From contig NZ_FOLP01000025.1 of assembly GCF_900112425.1 (NCBI RefSeq), positions 1 to 64,000 of the forward strand: a DNA stretch of 64,000 nt. Reading direction: 5' to 3'. Both the position numbers and the translations under genes were made by a program. Positions 43,344 through 50,669 of this stretch are shown here, one piece after another. The stretch comes from Variovorax sp. OK212 (lineage in GTDB: Bacteria > Pseudomonadota > Gammaproteobacteria > Burkholderiales > Burkholderiaceae_C). The first letter of the stretch is position 1; every line of letters starts with the position of its first letter. The notes under the pieces were generated by a model. It was given only the letters and a program-made list of their open reading frames with translations, was not told the origin of the DNA and searched no databases.

Positions 43344-43616
43344 CTAACCGCCGTTCTCAGGCATTCCATGCCGCGCCTTCTCGCTCAACTGAAACAGCTC
43401 CCCCGCCTTGCGCGCTAATTCAGCCGCAAGCCAAAGCACGTTGTCCAGTTGTCGCGGCCCCGTGCCGCTGCACCAGTCGATGTTTTCCCCGTGGCAGACT
43501 CACAGCAGGGCTTCGAGTTGAGAAAGTGTGTTTGCGAGCAGGTCCGCCGGGTCTTGCGCGGTTGCGTCGGGGGAAGTTCGAGGCGAGGGGGCCGCGGCTA
43601 TAGTCTTGGCAGCCAT
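43344..43616 (-). pseudogene. Small ORF (90 codons) interrupted by one in-frame TGA
   Basis: From an ATG preceded by AAAGGA at 11 nt spacing, the frame reads MAAKTIAAAPSPRTSPDATA and on to SQLEALL, then TGA at codon 39 (43500-43502), then VCHGENIDWCSGTGPRQLDN, LWLAAELARKAGELFQLSEK and a TAG stop. The second half is clearly protein-like (GC-rich third bases, amphipathic helix). The family looks like small proteins near integrated elements, but I cannot name it. It is either a nonsense-mutated gene, a sequencing error, or two short ORFs. The 112 bp between the LacI stop and this gene hold only a weak GGCTTC/GAAGCC hairpin. Confidence 0.5.
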
Positions 43617-43659
43617 TTTTGTGCGGTCCTTTAGAGGTTGTTGCACTTCTTTGGTTAGC

Positions 43660-43688
43660 CGGTCGGGGTGTTACTAGCACCCCGGCCG
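43660..43688. other. 11-bp stem, 7-nt loop hairpin (CGGTCGGGGTG / CACCCCGGCCG)
   Basis: A strong hairpin, with one G-T pair, 44 bp upstream of the interrupted small ORF. It could be an mRNA leader structure or part of a small RNA; no T-run follows on either strand. The rest of 43617-43930 has no convincing gene. Confidence 0.5.
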
Positions 43689-43879
43689 TCGCCTTTGATA
43701 CCTCGCGTCTGCGTCGCTGCTTGTTCAGCACCGACAACCCGCCGCGAGGCGCGCGGTTCTTCAGTTATTCATTCATCCGGTTGGTGGTAGCGGCTCCTTG
43801 TTCCCCTTGCTGGGACAGTGAGTGACTGGGGCATTCGCTGTAGACAACGGCGCCCGCCGCGCGGCGATCGCGCCAACAA

Positions 43880-43897
43880 ATGCAGCTTCGGCTGCAT
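43880..43897 (-). terminator. Weak intrinsic terminator after the M50 protease
   Basis: On the minus strand ATGCAGC-CGAA-GCTGCAT is followed by TTTGTT, 33 bp after the protease stop. The stem is short, so moderate efficiency at best. Confidence 0.5.
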
Positions 43898-43930
43898 GGC
43901 GCGCCACCCGCACGCATCGCGCGCGCCGCC

Positions 43931-44659
43931 TCACCCGCCCAGCAAGCGCGCGCTGCCCAGCATCTCGTGCGTGTCGTGCGCCATCACCGCGAGGAACGCG
44001 AGCAGGCCGATGTAGTAGACGCTGTACGTCAGCCGCGTCTCGCTCGACACCGCGTAGTACTGCTGGTTGGCCGGGTCCTTGGGGTCGTACTTCCATGCGC
44101 GCATGACCTGCGGCGCGGCCAGCACGGCCACCAGGATCAGCATCGGGCTCGGCCGCCAGAAGAACAGCGCCACCAGCACCGGCACGCCCAGCAGCCACAC
44201 GCGCGGCGTGAGCACCGCGGTGATGCGCCCGCCGTCGAAGGGCGACAGCGGGATCAGGTTGAACAGGTTGATGAAGAAGCCCGCGTACGCGAGCGCCAGC
44301 AGCAGGCGGCTGTCGGTTTCGCGCGCCGCGAAGTAGCAGGCCAGTGCGGCCAGGCTGCCGAGCAGCGGGCCGCCCAGGCCGACCCAGGCTTCGGTCTCCA
44401 CGTCGTGCGGCTGCTGCTTGAGGTCGATCCACGCGCCCACGAACGGAATGAAGGTGGGCAGCCCCACGTCGAGGCCGCGCTGCCTCGCGGCCAGGAAGTG
44501 CCCCATCTCATGGATGAAGATCAGCGCCACGAAGCCCACCGCGTAGCGCCAGCCGAACACGAAGGCATAGGCCACCACGGACACCAGCATCGTGCCGCCC
44601 GACAGCAGCAGCTTGCCGAGCTTGCCGGCGCTCAGCAGCAACAGCAGCAGCTTCACCAT
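43931..44659 (-). CDS. M50/site-2-protease family membrane metallopeptidase
   Basis: A 242-residue multi-helix membrane protein. The zinc motif FIHEMGHFLAAR gives His50, Glu51 and His54, and the second motif FNLIPLSPFDGGR gives the Asp ligand (Asp142). It has no PDZ domain, so it belongs to the compact minimal site-2 protease group. Such enzymes cut transmembrane substrates, often to release transcription factors. It follows a DUF2167 membrane protein by 34 bp on the same strand, suggesting a functional pair. A longer upstream reading lacks homology. Confidence 0.92.
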   Translation of the reverse strand: MVKLLLLLLSAGKLGKLLLSGGTMLVSVVAYAFVFGWRYAVGFVALIFIHEMGHFLAARQRGLDVGLPTFIPFVGAWIDLKQQPHDVETEAWVGLGGPLLGSLAALACYFAARETDSRLLLALAYAGFFINLFNLIPLSPFDGGRITAVLTPRVWLLGVPVLVALFFWRPSPMLILVAVLAAPQVMRAWKYDPKDPANQQYYAVSSETRLTYSVYYIGLLAFLAVMAHDTHEMLGSARLLGG

Positions 44660-44693
44660 GGCGCCTGCTTGCGTGAGGCCATGCGGCTGTGCC

Positions 44694-45710
44694 TCAGGCC
44701 GTGGGCGGCTTGGGCGGTTCGTTGAAGGCGGGGGTGTCGTTCGCGGGCGGTGCCACTGCGGCAGGCATGGCCACCACCGCCGGTTCCTTCTTCTTGAAGA
44801 GCTTGGAGACGCCCCACAGCGCACCGCCCACCGCCACGATGGCCAGCTTCGCGAACTTGGCCACGAAGGCCAGGATGATCGCGAACAGGCCCAGCTTCTT
44901 CACCGCCACGCCGGCCACCAATGCGGCCAGGCCGTAGGCGGCGACCTTGTCGGTGGACGAGTTGAAGTCGGCGTACTTCTTGCCGTCGTCGTACTGCAGC
45001 GCGCCGAGCAGCTTGGCGGCGTCGGGCTTGTACTTGTCGAGGTCCTTCGCGTTGGTGATGAGGTTCAGGCTCAGGTAGCCGTCGCGGCCCAATGCGTAGG
45101 TGTTGTAGTTGACGCCCTGGTTGTCGTCCGTGCCGCCCTTGCGCTTGGACAAGGCCGACCACACGAGGCGGTGCGCGCCGGCTTCGTACTCGGGCTTCTG
45201 CGCCCAGCCCGTCACCTCGATGGACGGAATGCCGCGCTTGGCGCGTTCTTCGTTCGCGGCCTCGGTGCCTTCCTTCAGGCTCTTGAGCAGGTCGTCGGCG
45301 TTCCAGTCCTTGGCGTCGTCGTCCTTGATGTAGCCCTCTTTCACGAACTTCACCACCGCCATCCAGTCGGCGTCGTCGGCGGGGAAGACCGCGCCGAGGA
45401 AGGTGTCGTCGGTGCGGTTGCCCATGGCGCGCATCAGCTGCGCGGCGGCGGGCATGGGCACCCACACGTAGCCTTCGGGCAGCTTCAGGTGGGCCTGGTC
45501 GCGCAGCGTGATGTCGGCGGGACCGGCCTTCTGCGCGGCCTTGGCGGCCTTGAAGGCCGCCTCCTGCTCGGCTTCCACCGAGTCGGCGGACGGGCCGGGT
45601 GCGGCCGTGGTCGAAGGGGTGGTCGGCGATGCGGCGTGAGCGGTGTGGGCCACGAAAGCGGCGCACGCGAGCAGCAGGCCGGCCGTCAGGCGGGCGGTTT
45701 GAATACGCAA
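44694..45710 (-). CDS. DUF2167-family membrane protein
   Basis: A 338-residue protein with a cleavable signal peptide (LTAGLLLACAAFVAHTAHA), a periplasmic region (ITLRDQAHLKLPEGYVWVP, GNRTDDTFLGAVFP, HRLVWSALSKRK) characteristic of DUF2167, and one or two membrane helices near residues 255-300 (AAYGLAALVAGVAVKKLG, LAIVAVGGALWGV), ending in a Pro/Ala-rich tail. The family has no established function. It is encoded directly before the M50 protease and may be its partner or substrate; this is conjecture from proximity. Confidence 0.88.
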   Translation of the reverse strand: MRIQTARLTAGLLLACAAFVAHTAHAASPTTPSTTAAPGPSADSVEAEQEAAFKAAKAAQKAGPADITLRDQAHLKLPEGYVWVPMPAAAQLMRAMGNRTDDTFLGAVFPADDADWMAVVKFVKEGYIKDDDAKDWNADDLLKSLKEGTEAANEERAKRGIPSIEVTGWAQKPEYEAGAHRLVWSALSKRKGGTDDNQGVNYNTYALGRDGYLSLNLITNAKDLDKYKPDAAKLLGALQYDDGKKYADFNSSTDKVAAYGLAALVAGVAVKKLGLFAIILAFVAKFAKLAIVAVGGALWGVSKLFKKKEPAVVAMPAAVAPPANDTPAFNEPPKPPTA

Positions 45711-45762
45711 GTTCTCTCTCCTCGGTTGTTATCGGTTTGGCGAGTCAAGAGAGTGTAAATAC

Positions 45763-46449
45763 CTAGGTGTCGCTCCACTTGCGCAGGAGGTTGTGGTACG
45801 TGCCCACGAGCGTGCGGCGCGCCGTTTCGTCGGCGCCGCTCTGGTTCAGCCGCTGGATCGCGTTGTCCATGTCGAACATCAGCGCGCGGTCGCCCGCGTC
45901 GCGCACGAGGCTCTGCACCCAGAAGAAGCATGCGACCCGTACACCGCGCGTGATGGGCGTCACCTGGTGCAGGCTGGTGGCGGGGTACAGCACCATGTCG
46001 CCGGCCGCGAGCTTCACGGTCTGCATGCCGTGCGTGTCTTCCATCTGCAGCTCGCCGCCGTCGTAGCTGTCGGCGTCCGACAGGAACAGCGTGGCCGACA
46101 GGTCGGTGCGCAGCTTGCGGCCGCTGCGCGGGTCGATGCGCACGCCGCCGTCCACGTGCAGGCCGAAGCGCATGCCTTCGCTGTAGCGGTTGAACATCGG
46201 CGGGTACAGCAGGTTGGGCAGCGCCGCGCTGATGAAGGTCGGGTGGCGCTCCAGCGCGCTCGCCACGATGGCCTGGCACTCGTGCGCCACCGCCGAGCCT
46301 TCGTCGATCTGCTGGTTGAACTTGACCGGCGCGCCCTGGTGGCCGGCGGTGACGCGGCCGTCGACCCACGCGTCGCCCGCGGCCTCGAGGCGCGCGCGCA
46401 CCGCGGCGAGCGCTTCGGCGTTGAGCACGCCGGGAATGCAGACCAGCAT
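45763..46449 (-). CDS. piuC: Fe(II)/2-oxoglutarate dioxygenase, PiuC/YbiX type (PKHD hydroxylase)
   Basis: A 228-residue double-stranded beta-helix oxygenase. The facial triad is His98 and Asp100 (GLHVDGGVRI) and His161 (SLHQVTPI), with Arg171 for 2-oxoglutarate. YPPMFNRYSEGMRFG and SADSYDGGELQMEDTHG-like segments are typical of the family. It follows the siderophore receptor by 20 bp, the common fiu-piuC arrangement in iron-starvation loci. The substrate is unknown; a link to siderophore uptake or processing is likely from context. The protein ends normally. Confidence 0.93.
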   Translation of the reverse strand: MLVCIPGVLNAEALAAVRARLEAAGDAWVDGRVTAGHQGAPVKFNQQIDEGSAVAHECQAIVASALERHPTFISAALPNLLYPPMFNRYSEGMRFGLHVDGGVRIDPRSGRKLRTDLSATLFLSDADSYDGGELQMEDTHGMQTVKLAAGDMVLYPATSLHQVTPITRGVRVACFFWVQSLVRDAGDRALMFDMDNAIQRLNQSGADETARRTLVGTYHNLLRKWSDT

Positions 46450-46469
46450 GTCGAAGCTTCCTCTCGAAC

Positions 46470-48791
46470 TCAGAGCCGGTAGGTGAACGACAGCGTGGCC
46501 GCCCGGCCCGAGCCCGGCACCGCACGGCCGCCGTCCGATGGAATCAGCGCGTCGTAGTAATGGCGGTTGGCCAGGTTGAACAGGTTCAGGCGGATGTCGT
46601 ACTTGGGCTGATGGTAAGCCACCATCGCGTCCAGCCGCGCGTAGCCGCCGACCTGCACGAGGTCGGTGTTGTTCGCGAAGCGCTTCGCGCTGTAGGTGGT
46701 GCCGCCGCCGATCTCCCACTCGGGCGTGATGGCGTAGGTGGCCCACAGGCTGGCCGCGTCCTTGGGCGTGTTGGCGGGCACCTTGCCGAGCGTGCCGGGC
46801 GCGATGCCGTCCACGATGGTCGCGTCCAGGTGCGTGTAGGCGCCGAACAGCTGCAGCTTGTCGGTCACGCGGCCCGCCACGCCGGCGCGCGCGCCGTTCA
46901 CGCGCACCGTGCCGGTGGCGCTGTAGGTGCCGTCGCTGTTCTGCGAGCGCGCGTTGGTCTGCGTGATCTGGAACGCGGCGGCCGTCAGCGAGAGGTTGCC
47001 GTCGTTCATGTCCCACTTGCCGCCGACCTCGTAGGCCTTGTTCTTCTGTGGCGGCAGCGGCTGCGTGGCGCCCGTGGTGGCCACCAGCTGCTCGAGCGAC
47101 GGGTTGAACGACGTGCTGTACGACACGTAGTACGACTGCTCGGGCGTCGGTTGCCAGATGGCGCCGGCGCGCACGCTGGTGAAGTCGATGGTCTGGCTTT
47201 CGGCGGCGAGCGTGGTCGCGCTCGAAATGCTGTTGGCGATGCTCGCGCGGTAGTGGTCCTGCCGCACGCCGCCCACCAGCTTCCACTGCGGGCTCAGCTC
47301 GATGGTGTCGTTCACGTAGCCCGCCACCGTCGTGGCGCTGGCGGTGGCCAGGTTGCCGGGCAGTGCGGGTGCGGTGCTCGGCGTGTTGCCCTGGTAGGGC
47401 GCGAGCAGCGGCGAGCAGGTGGCATAGCCGCTGGTGCTGCCCGCCGGGTTCAGCGCCACGCCCGCGCAGGTGCCGTTGCGGTAGTAGGCCTGGTTGTCGT
47501 AGGTGTCGTGGCCCAGCTCCAGGCCCGCGAGCAGCGTGTGCTTGATGGCGCCGGTCGTGAACTTCGTGTTGAGCTCGGTCAGGTTGAACAGCGACTTGTC
47601 GTGGATCGTGCGGTCATGGCTTTGCTGGCGCACCCACAGGCTGCTCAGCGGCAGCGAAGAGAAGGCCGCGGCGGGCACGGCGGTGGTGCCGGTGGAGAAG
47701 GGCGTGAACACGCCCTTGGCCGACAGCGTGCCAATGGCTTGCGGCGCGGTCTCGCGCGCGTCGGTGGTCACGTCGTTGTACTGCGTCTGGTTGCGGATCG
47801 ACGTGTCGGGCGTGAGCTTGTGCTGCACCACCGCGCTGAAGGCCTGGATGTCGGAAATCGTGCGGTCGTCGCTGAAGCCGAAGGCCGTGTTGCGGTCGAC
47901 CTTGGCCGGGTGGCCGTTGAGCGGCGGCACGCCGTAGTCGGGCTGGTCGCGGTTGTGCTGCACCAGCGCCGACAGCGTGACCTGCGTGGGCGTGTTGATG
48001 CCGAACTTCAGCGAGGCGTCGAGGCCGAAGTCCTTCAGCCTGGTCTGCTCGCGCGTGCTCGCGTCGCCCTGCTGGCCCATGGCCGCGATGCGAAAGGCCG
48101 AGGTGTCCGACAGCGGCCGGTTGATGTCGATGGTCGATCGCACCAGCCCCGTGGTGCTGGCCGACACCGAGATCTCGCCCGCGGGCGTGAGCGACGGCTT
48201 CTTGGTGACCTGGTTGATCACGCCGCCCGTGGAGCCGCGGCCGAACAGCATCGACGACGGGCCCATCAGCACCTCGACCGATTCGAGCGCGAAGGTGTCG
48301 CGGTAGTACTGCGCGCGGTCGCGTGCGCCGTCCAGGTAGATGTCGGTGCGCGCCGAGAAGCCGTTGAGGTTGATGTTGGTGCCGATCTGCCCGCCCTCGG
48401 CGCCGCCGATGGTCAGGCCCGGCACGTTGCGCAGCGCGCTCGCCAGCGAGGTGGCGCCTTGCGACTGCATCACGGCCTGGTTGATCACGGTGATCGACTG
48501 CGGCGCGTCGCGCAGGTCGGCGGGAAGGCGGTTGAGCGACGAAGGGTTGGCGCCGAAGCTGGTCCTGTCCTGCGCGCCCTGCACCTGCACTTCGCGCAGC
48601 GTGCCGGGAACGGAGGTGCCGTTTGTGCCGGGCGCGCTCGTTGCCGTGGCAGGCGCGGCAGATGCCGCAGGCGCGTCGGCCTGCTGGGCGAAGGCGGTGG
48701 GCAACGAAGCGCAGAGGCCGAGCAGGGCAAGGGCCACGGGGGTGTGGCGCGAGAAGCGGGAAGCGGGGAGGGAAGGGGAGGAACGGGTCAT
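46470..48791 (-). CDS. TonB-dependent siderophore receptor (Fiu-like)
   Basis: A 773-residue outer-membrane receptor. The signal peptide is HTPVALALLGLCASLPTAFA, followed by an Ala/Pro-rich stretch and a plug domain (DAPQSITVINQAVMQSQGAT, LMGPSSMLFGRGSTGGVINQ) and a 22-strand barrel ending in RAATLSFTYRL. The plug motifs match catecholate-type receptors. With the PiuC gene downstream and a Fur-like site upstream, iron-siderophore import is the expected role; the exact siderophore is not deducible. The start at MTRSSPSLP follows GGAAAGCCGCCGCA; an upstream in-frame codon lies over the Fur-like site and is less likely. Confidence 0.93.
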   Translation of the reverse strand: MTRSSPSLPASRFSRHTPVALALLGLCASLPTAFAQQADAPAASAAPATATSAPGTNGTSVPGTLREVQVQGAQDRTSFGANPSSLNRLPADLRDAPQSITVINQAVMQSQGATSLASALRNVPGLTIGGAEGGQIGTNINLNGFSARTDIYLDGARDRAQYYRDTFALESVEVLMGPSSMLFGRGSTGGVINQVTKKPSLTPAGEISVSASTTGLVRSTIDINRPLSDTSAFRIAAMGQQGDASTREQTRLKDFGLDASLKFGINTPTQVTLSALVQHNRDQPDYGVPPLNGHPAKVDRNTAFGFSDDRTISDIQAFSAVVQHKLTPDTSIRNQTQYNDVTTDARETAPQAIGTLSAKGVFTPFSTGTTAVPAAAFSSLPLSSLWVRQQSHDRTIHDKSLFNLTELNTKFTTGAIKHTLLAGLELGHDTYDNQAYYRNGTCAGVALNPAGSTSGYATCSPLLAPYQGNTPSTAPALPGNLATASATTVAGYVNDTIELSPQWKLVGGVRQDHYRASIANSISSATTLAAESQTIDFTSVRAGAIWQPTPEQSYYVSYSTSFNPSLEQLVATTGATQPLPPQKNKAYEVGGKWDMNDGNLSLTAAAFQITQTNARSQNSDGTYSATGTVRVNGARAGVAGRVTDKLQLFGAYTHLDATIVDGIAPGTLGKVPANTPKDAASLWATYAITPEWEIGGGTTYSAKRFANNTDLVQVGGYARLDAMVAYHQPKYDIRLNLFNLANRHYYDALIPSDGGRAVPGSGRAATLSFTYRL

Positions 48792-48873
48792 TGCGGCGGC
48801 TTTCCGAAAGGTGCGCGGGGAGTGCCCCGGCGTTGCGGTGCAAACCAAAGCAGCACCGGCGGAAATTCTCACC

Positions 48874-48892
48874 GCGAATGACTCTTATTTGG
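48874..48892 (-). promoter_or_regulatory. Fur-box-like site upstream of the siderophore receptor
   Basis: The reverse strand AATAAGAGTCATTCGC matches the 19-bp Fur consensus at about 11 positions, including the right half AGTCATT. It sits about 83 bp before the receptor start, where a promoter is expected. Confidence 0.55.
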
Positions 48893-48921
48893 AAAATTTG
48901 CCGAGAGGTGTTTGGCCGGCG

Positions 48922-48937
48922 AGACACGCGCGTGTCT
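48922..48937. promoter_or_regulatory. 16-bp palindrome AGACACGCGCGTGTCT between the receptor and the MoxR gene
   Basis: A perfect inverted repeat in the 310-bp divergent gap, 165 bp before the MoxR start. It could be an operator for either side. The rest of the gap shows no clear promoter beyond the Fur-like region. Confidence 0.5.
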
Positions 48938-49101
48938 TTACGTGAAAAGTCAGGTGGCAGGCAGGTTCGCGGGTGCATGCGGCTGAGAAAAACTGCGCAC
49001 GCAGCGGCGCGAAATCGCCGTGCGCCGGCCAATTGTCTGTTGATGTAACCGCACTTTGGCACACTGGCGGCCCTGTCAACACCGGCCTTGCGCGCATTCC
49101 G

Positions 49102-50226
49102 ATGACTCTCTCTTCGCTCCAGACTTCCGCAGAACACGTGCGCCAGGCGATCCGTGCCGCCACCACAGGCCTTGTCGGCCGCGAGCAGCTGGCCGAACTC
49201 ATCGTGCTGTCGGCGGTGGCGCAGGAGCACCTGCTGGTGGTCGGCCCGCCCGGCACCGCCAAGAGCGCGGTGGTGCGGCGCGTGGCGCAGAGCCTGGGCG
49301 GGCGCTACTTCGAATACCTGCTGGGGCGCTTCACCGAGCCTTCGGAACTGTTCGGCCCGGTCGACCTGAACAAGCTGCGCGCCGGCACCGTCGAGACCGA
49401 CGTGAGCGGCATGCTGCCCGAGGCCGACGTGGCCTTTCTCGACGAAGTGTTCCTCGGTTCCACCGCCATCCTGAACACGCTGCTGGGCGTGCTCAACGAG
49501 CGCCGCTTTCGCCGCGGCCACACGCAGCTGAACTGCCCGCTGCGCGTGTGTGTGGGCGCGGCCAATGCGTTGCCCGACGACGAAGGGCTGGCCGCCTTCG
49601 GCGACCGTTTCCTGCTGCACGTGTTCATCGAGCCCGTGCCCGATCACCAGCTCGAAGCGATGCTCAGCGGCGGTTGGCAGTCGGACCACACGGCCGTCGC
49701 CCCGGGCGGCGCGCTGGCCGATCTCGACGTGCTGTGCCGCCAGCTGAAGCAGGTCGACCTGGGCGGCGTGCAGCCCGCGCTGGCCAACGCCATCCGCAAG
49801 CTGCGCCAGGCCGGCGTGCAGCTGTCGGACCGGCGCATCGTGAAGTCGCAGCGCCTGCTGGCCGCCGCCGCCGTGCTGGCCGGCCGCCTCGAGACCACCG
49901 AAGCCGACCTGTGGCCCCTGCTCTACGTGCTGCCCACGCAGGAGGCGCAGCAGAGCGCGCGCGACGTGCTGCGCGACGCCTTCGCCAACGCCACGCATCC
50001 CCATTTGCTGAGCGCGGTGGAAGAGGCCACGCTGCAGCCGCTGTCGCGCGCGGTGCGGCTGGCAGAGACGGCGCGCGCCTGCCTCGCGGCGGAACCCGCA
50101 TCGGGGCGCACGCAGGCCGAGAGCGTGCTGCGCGAGATCGACGCCAACTTCAGCAGCGAGCTGCTGCCGGAGAACTTGACTGCCTTGCGCGGCCAGCTCG
50201 TCGAACGCCTGGCTGCCGCCGCATGA
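49102..50226 (+). CDS. MoxR-type AAA+ ATPase of a MoxR/vWA/beta-propeller system
   Basis: A 374-residue AAA+ ATPase. Walker A is GPPGTAKSAVV (about 48-58), Walker B AFLDEVF (Asp114, Glu115), sensor 1 GAANALPDDE and the arginine region FGDRFLLHV; the clade resembles RavA (LGVLNERRFRRGHTQ). MoxR ATPases remodel partner proteins, often with a vWA protein; here the partner is probably encoded two genes on. The ATG at MTLSSLQTS was chosen because upstream in-frame sequence is unlike protein; the ribosome site is poor. The stop overlaps the next start (ATGA). Confidence 0.92.
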   Translation: MTLSSLQTSAEHVRQAIRAATTGLVGREQLAELIVLSAVAQEHLLVVGPPGTAKSAVVRRVAQSLGGRYFEYLLGRFTEPSELFGPVDLNKLRAGTVETDVSGMLPEADVAFLDEVFLGSTAILNTLLGVLNERRFRRGHTQLNCPLRVCVGAANALPDDEGLAAFGDRFLLHVFIEPVPDHQLEAMLSGGWQSDHTAVAPGGALADLDVLCRQLKQVDLGGVQPALANAIRKLRQAGVQLSDRRIVKSQRLLAAAAVLAGRLETTEADLWPLLYVLPTQEAQQSARDVLRDAFANATHPHLLSAVEEATLQPLSRAVRLAETARACLAAEPASGRTQAESVLREIDANFSSELLPENLTALRGQLVERLAAAA

Positions 50227-50669
50227 GCGTGGCGGTTCCGCTCGAATGGCGCTGGCGGCCCTGCGCCGAGCCGCTGCCCGCGCAGGCGGCCGTGGCCTGG
50301 GGCGCGGCGGCGCATGCATTGCACGCGCGCTTGCTGCAACTGGCCCCTGATCAGCATGCGGGCCTGAGCGCAACCGCCGGCCCCGACCTGCTCGTGGTGA
50401 CGGGCGAGGCCGATGTCTTGCCCTGGGTCGACGGCGTGGCCTATGCGGGGCCGGCCGCGGAGGCGCACGGCCTGTGGCTGCCCACCGTCGAGGCACCCGA
50501 CCTGCCGCTGGACCTGGTCGCGCGCAGCCTGCAGCGCGAGCACCCGAACCGGCAGCCGCTGCTGCTGTGGCCGCGCCCGGAATTCGTGCTGCCGCTCGAC
50601 CGGTTGCTGCCGCTGTCGGCCGCGCTGCTCGCACGCATCGGCACGCAGTGGACCGCCGCCCGCGCATGA
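50223..50669 (+). CDS. Small component of the MoxR/propeller system (possibly bpX5-type)
   Basis: A 148-residue soluble protein with no signal peptide: WRWRPCAEPLPAQAAVAWGA, then DLLVVTGEADVLPWVDGVAY and LWLPTVEAPDLPLDLVARSL. It is coupled by ATGA at both ends, so it is a stable part of the cluster. From memory it resembles the short bpX5-type component of the MoxR-vWA-beta-propeller ternary systems; I could not check this. It has no catalytic motif; a scaffold or adaptor role is a guess. Confidence 0.75.
   Translation: MSVAVPLEWRWRPCAEPLPAQAAVAWGAAAHALHARLLQLAPDQHAGLSATAGPDLLVVTGEADVLPWVDGVAYAGPAAEAHGLWLPTVEAPDLPLDLVARSLQREHPNRQPLLLWPRPEFVLPLDRLLPLSAALLARIGTQWTAARA

Noticed and set aside
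43500..43502. In-frame TGA as a selenocysteine codon
   Set aside because: The two lone-TGA genes (here and 62369) are not redox enzymes with a known Sec position, and I see no clear SECIS-like hairpin directly after them.
43420..43737. Minus-strand ORF containing KATAGVLVTPRPANQ in another frame over the small interrupted ORF
   Set aside because: It recalls proteins from integrated elements, but the overlapping frame with a ribosome site and better codon use was preferred; evidence is too thin to list it as a gene.
43286..43930. Possible prophage or integrative element boundary
   Set aside because: No integrase, att repeat or tRNA gene is visible; only a small broken ORF and hairpins.
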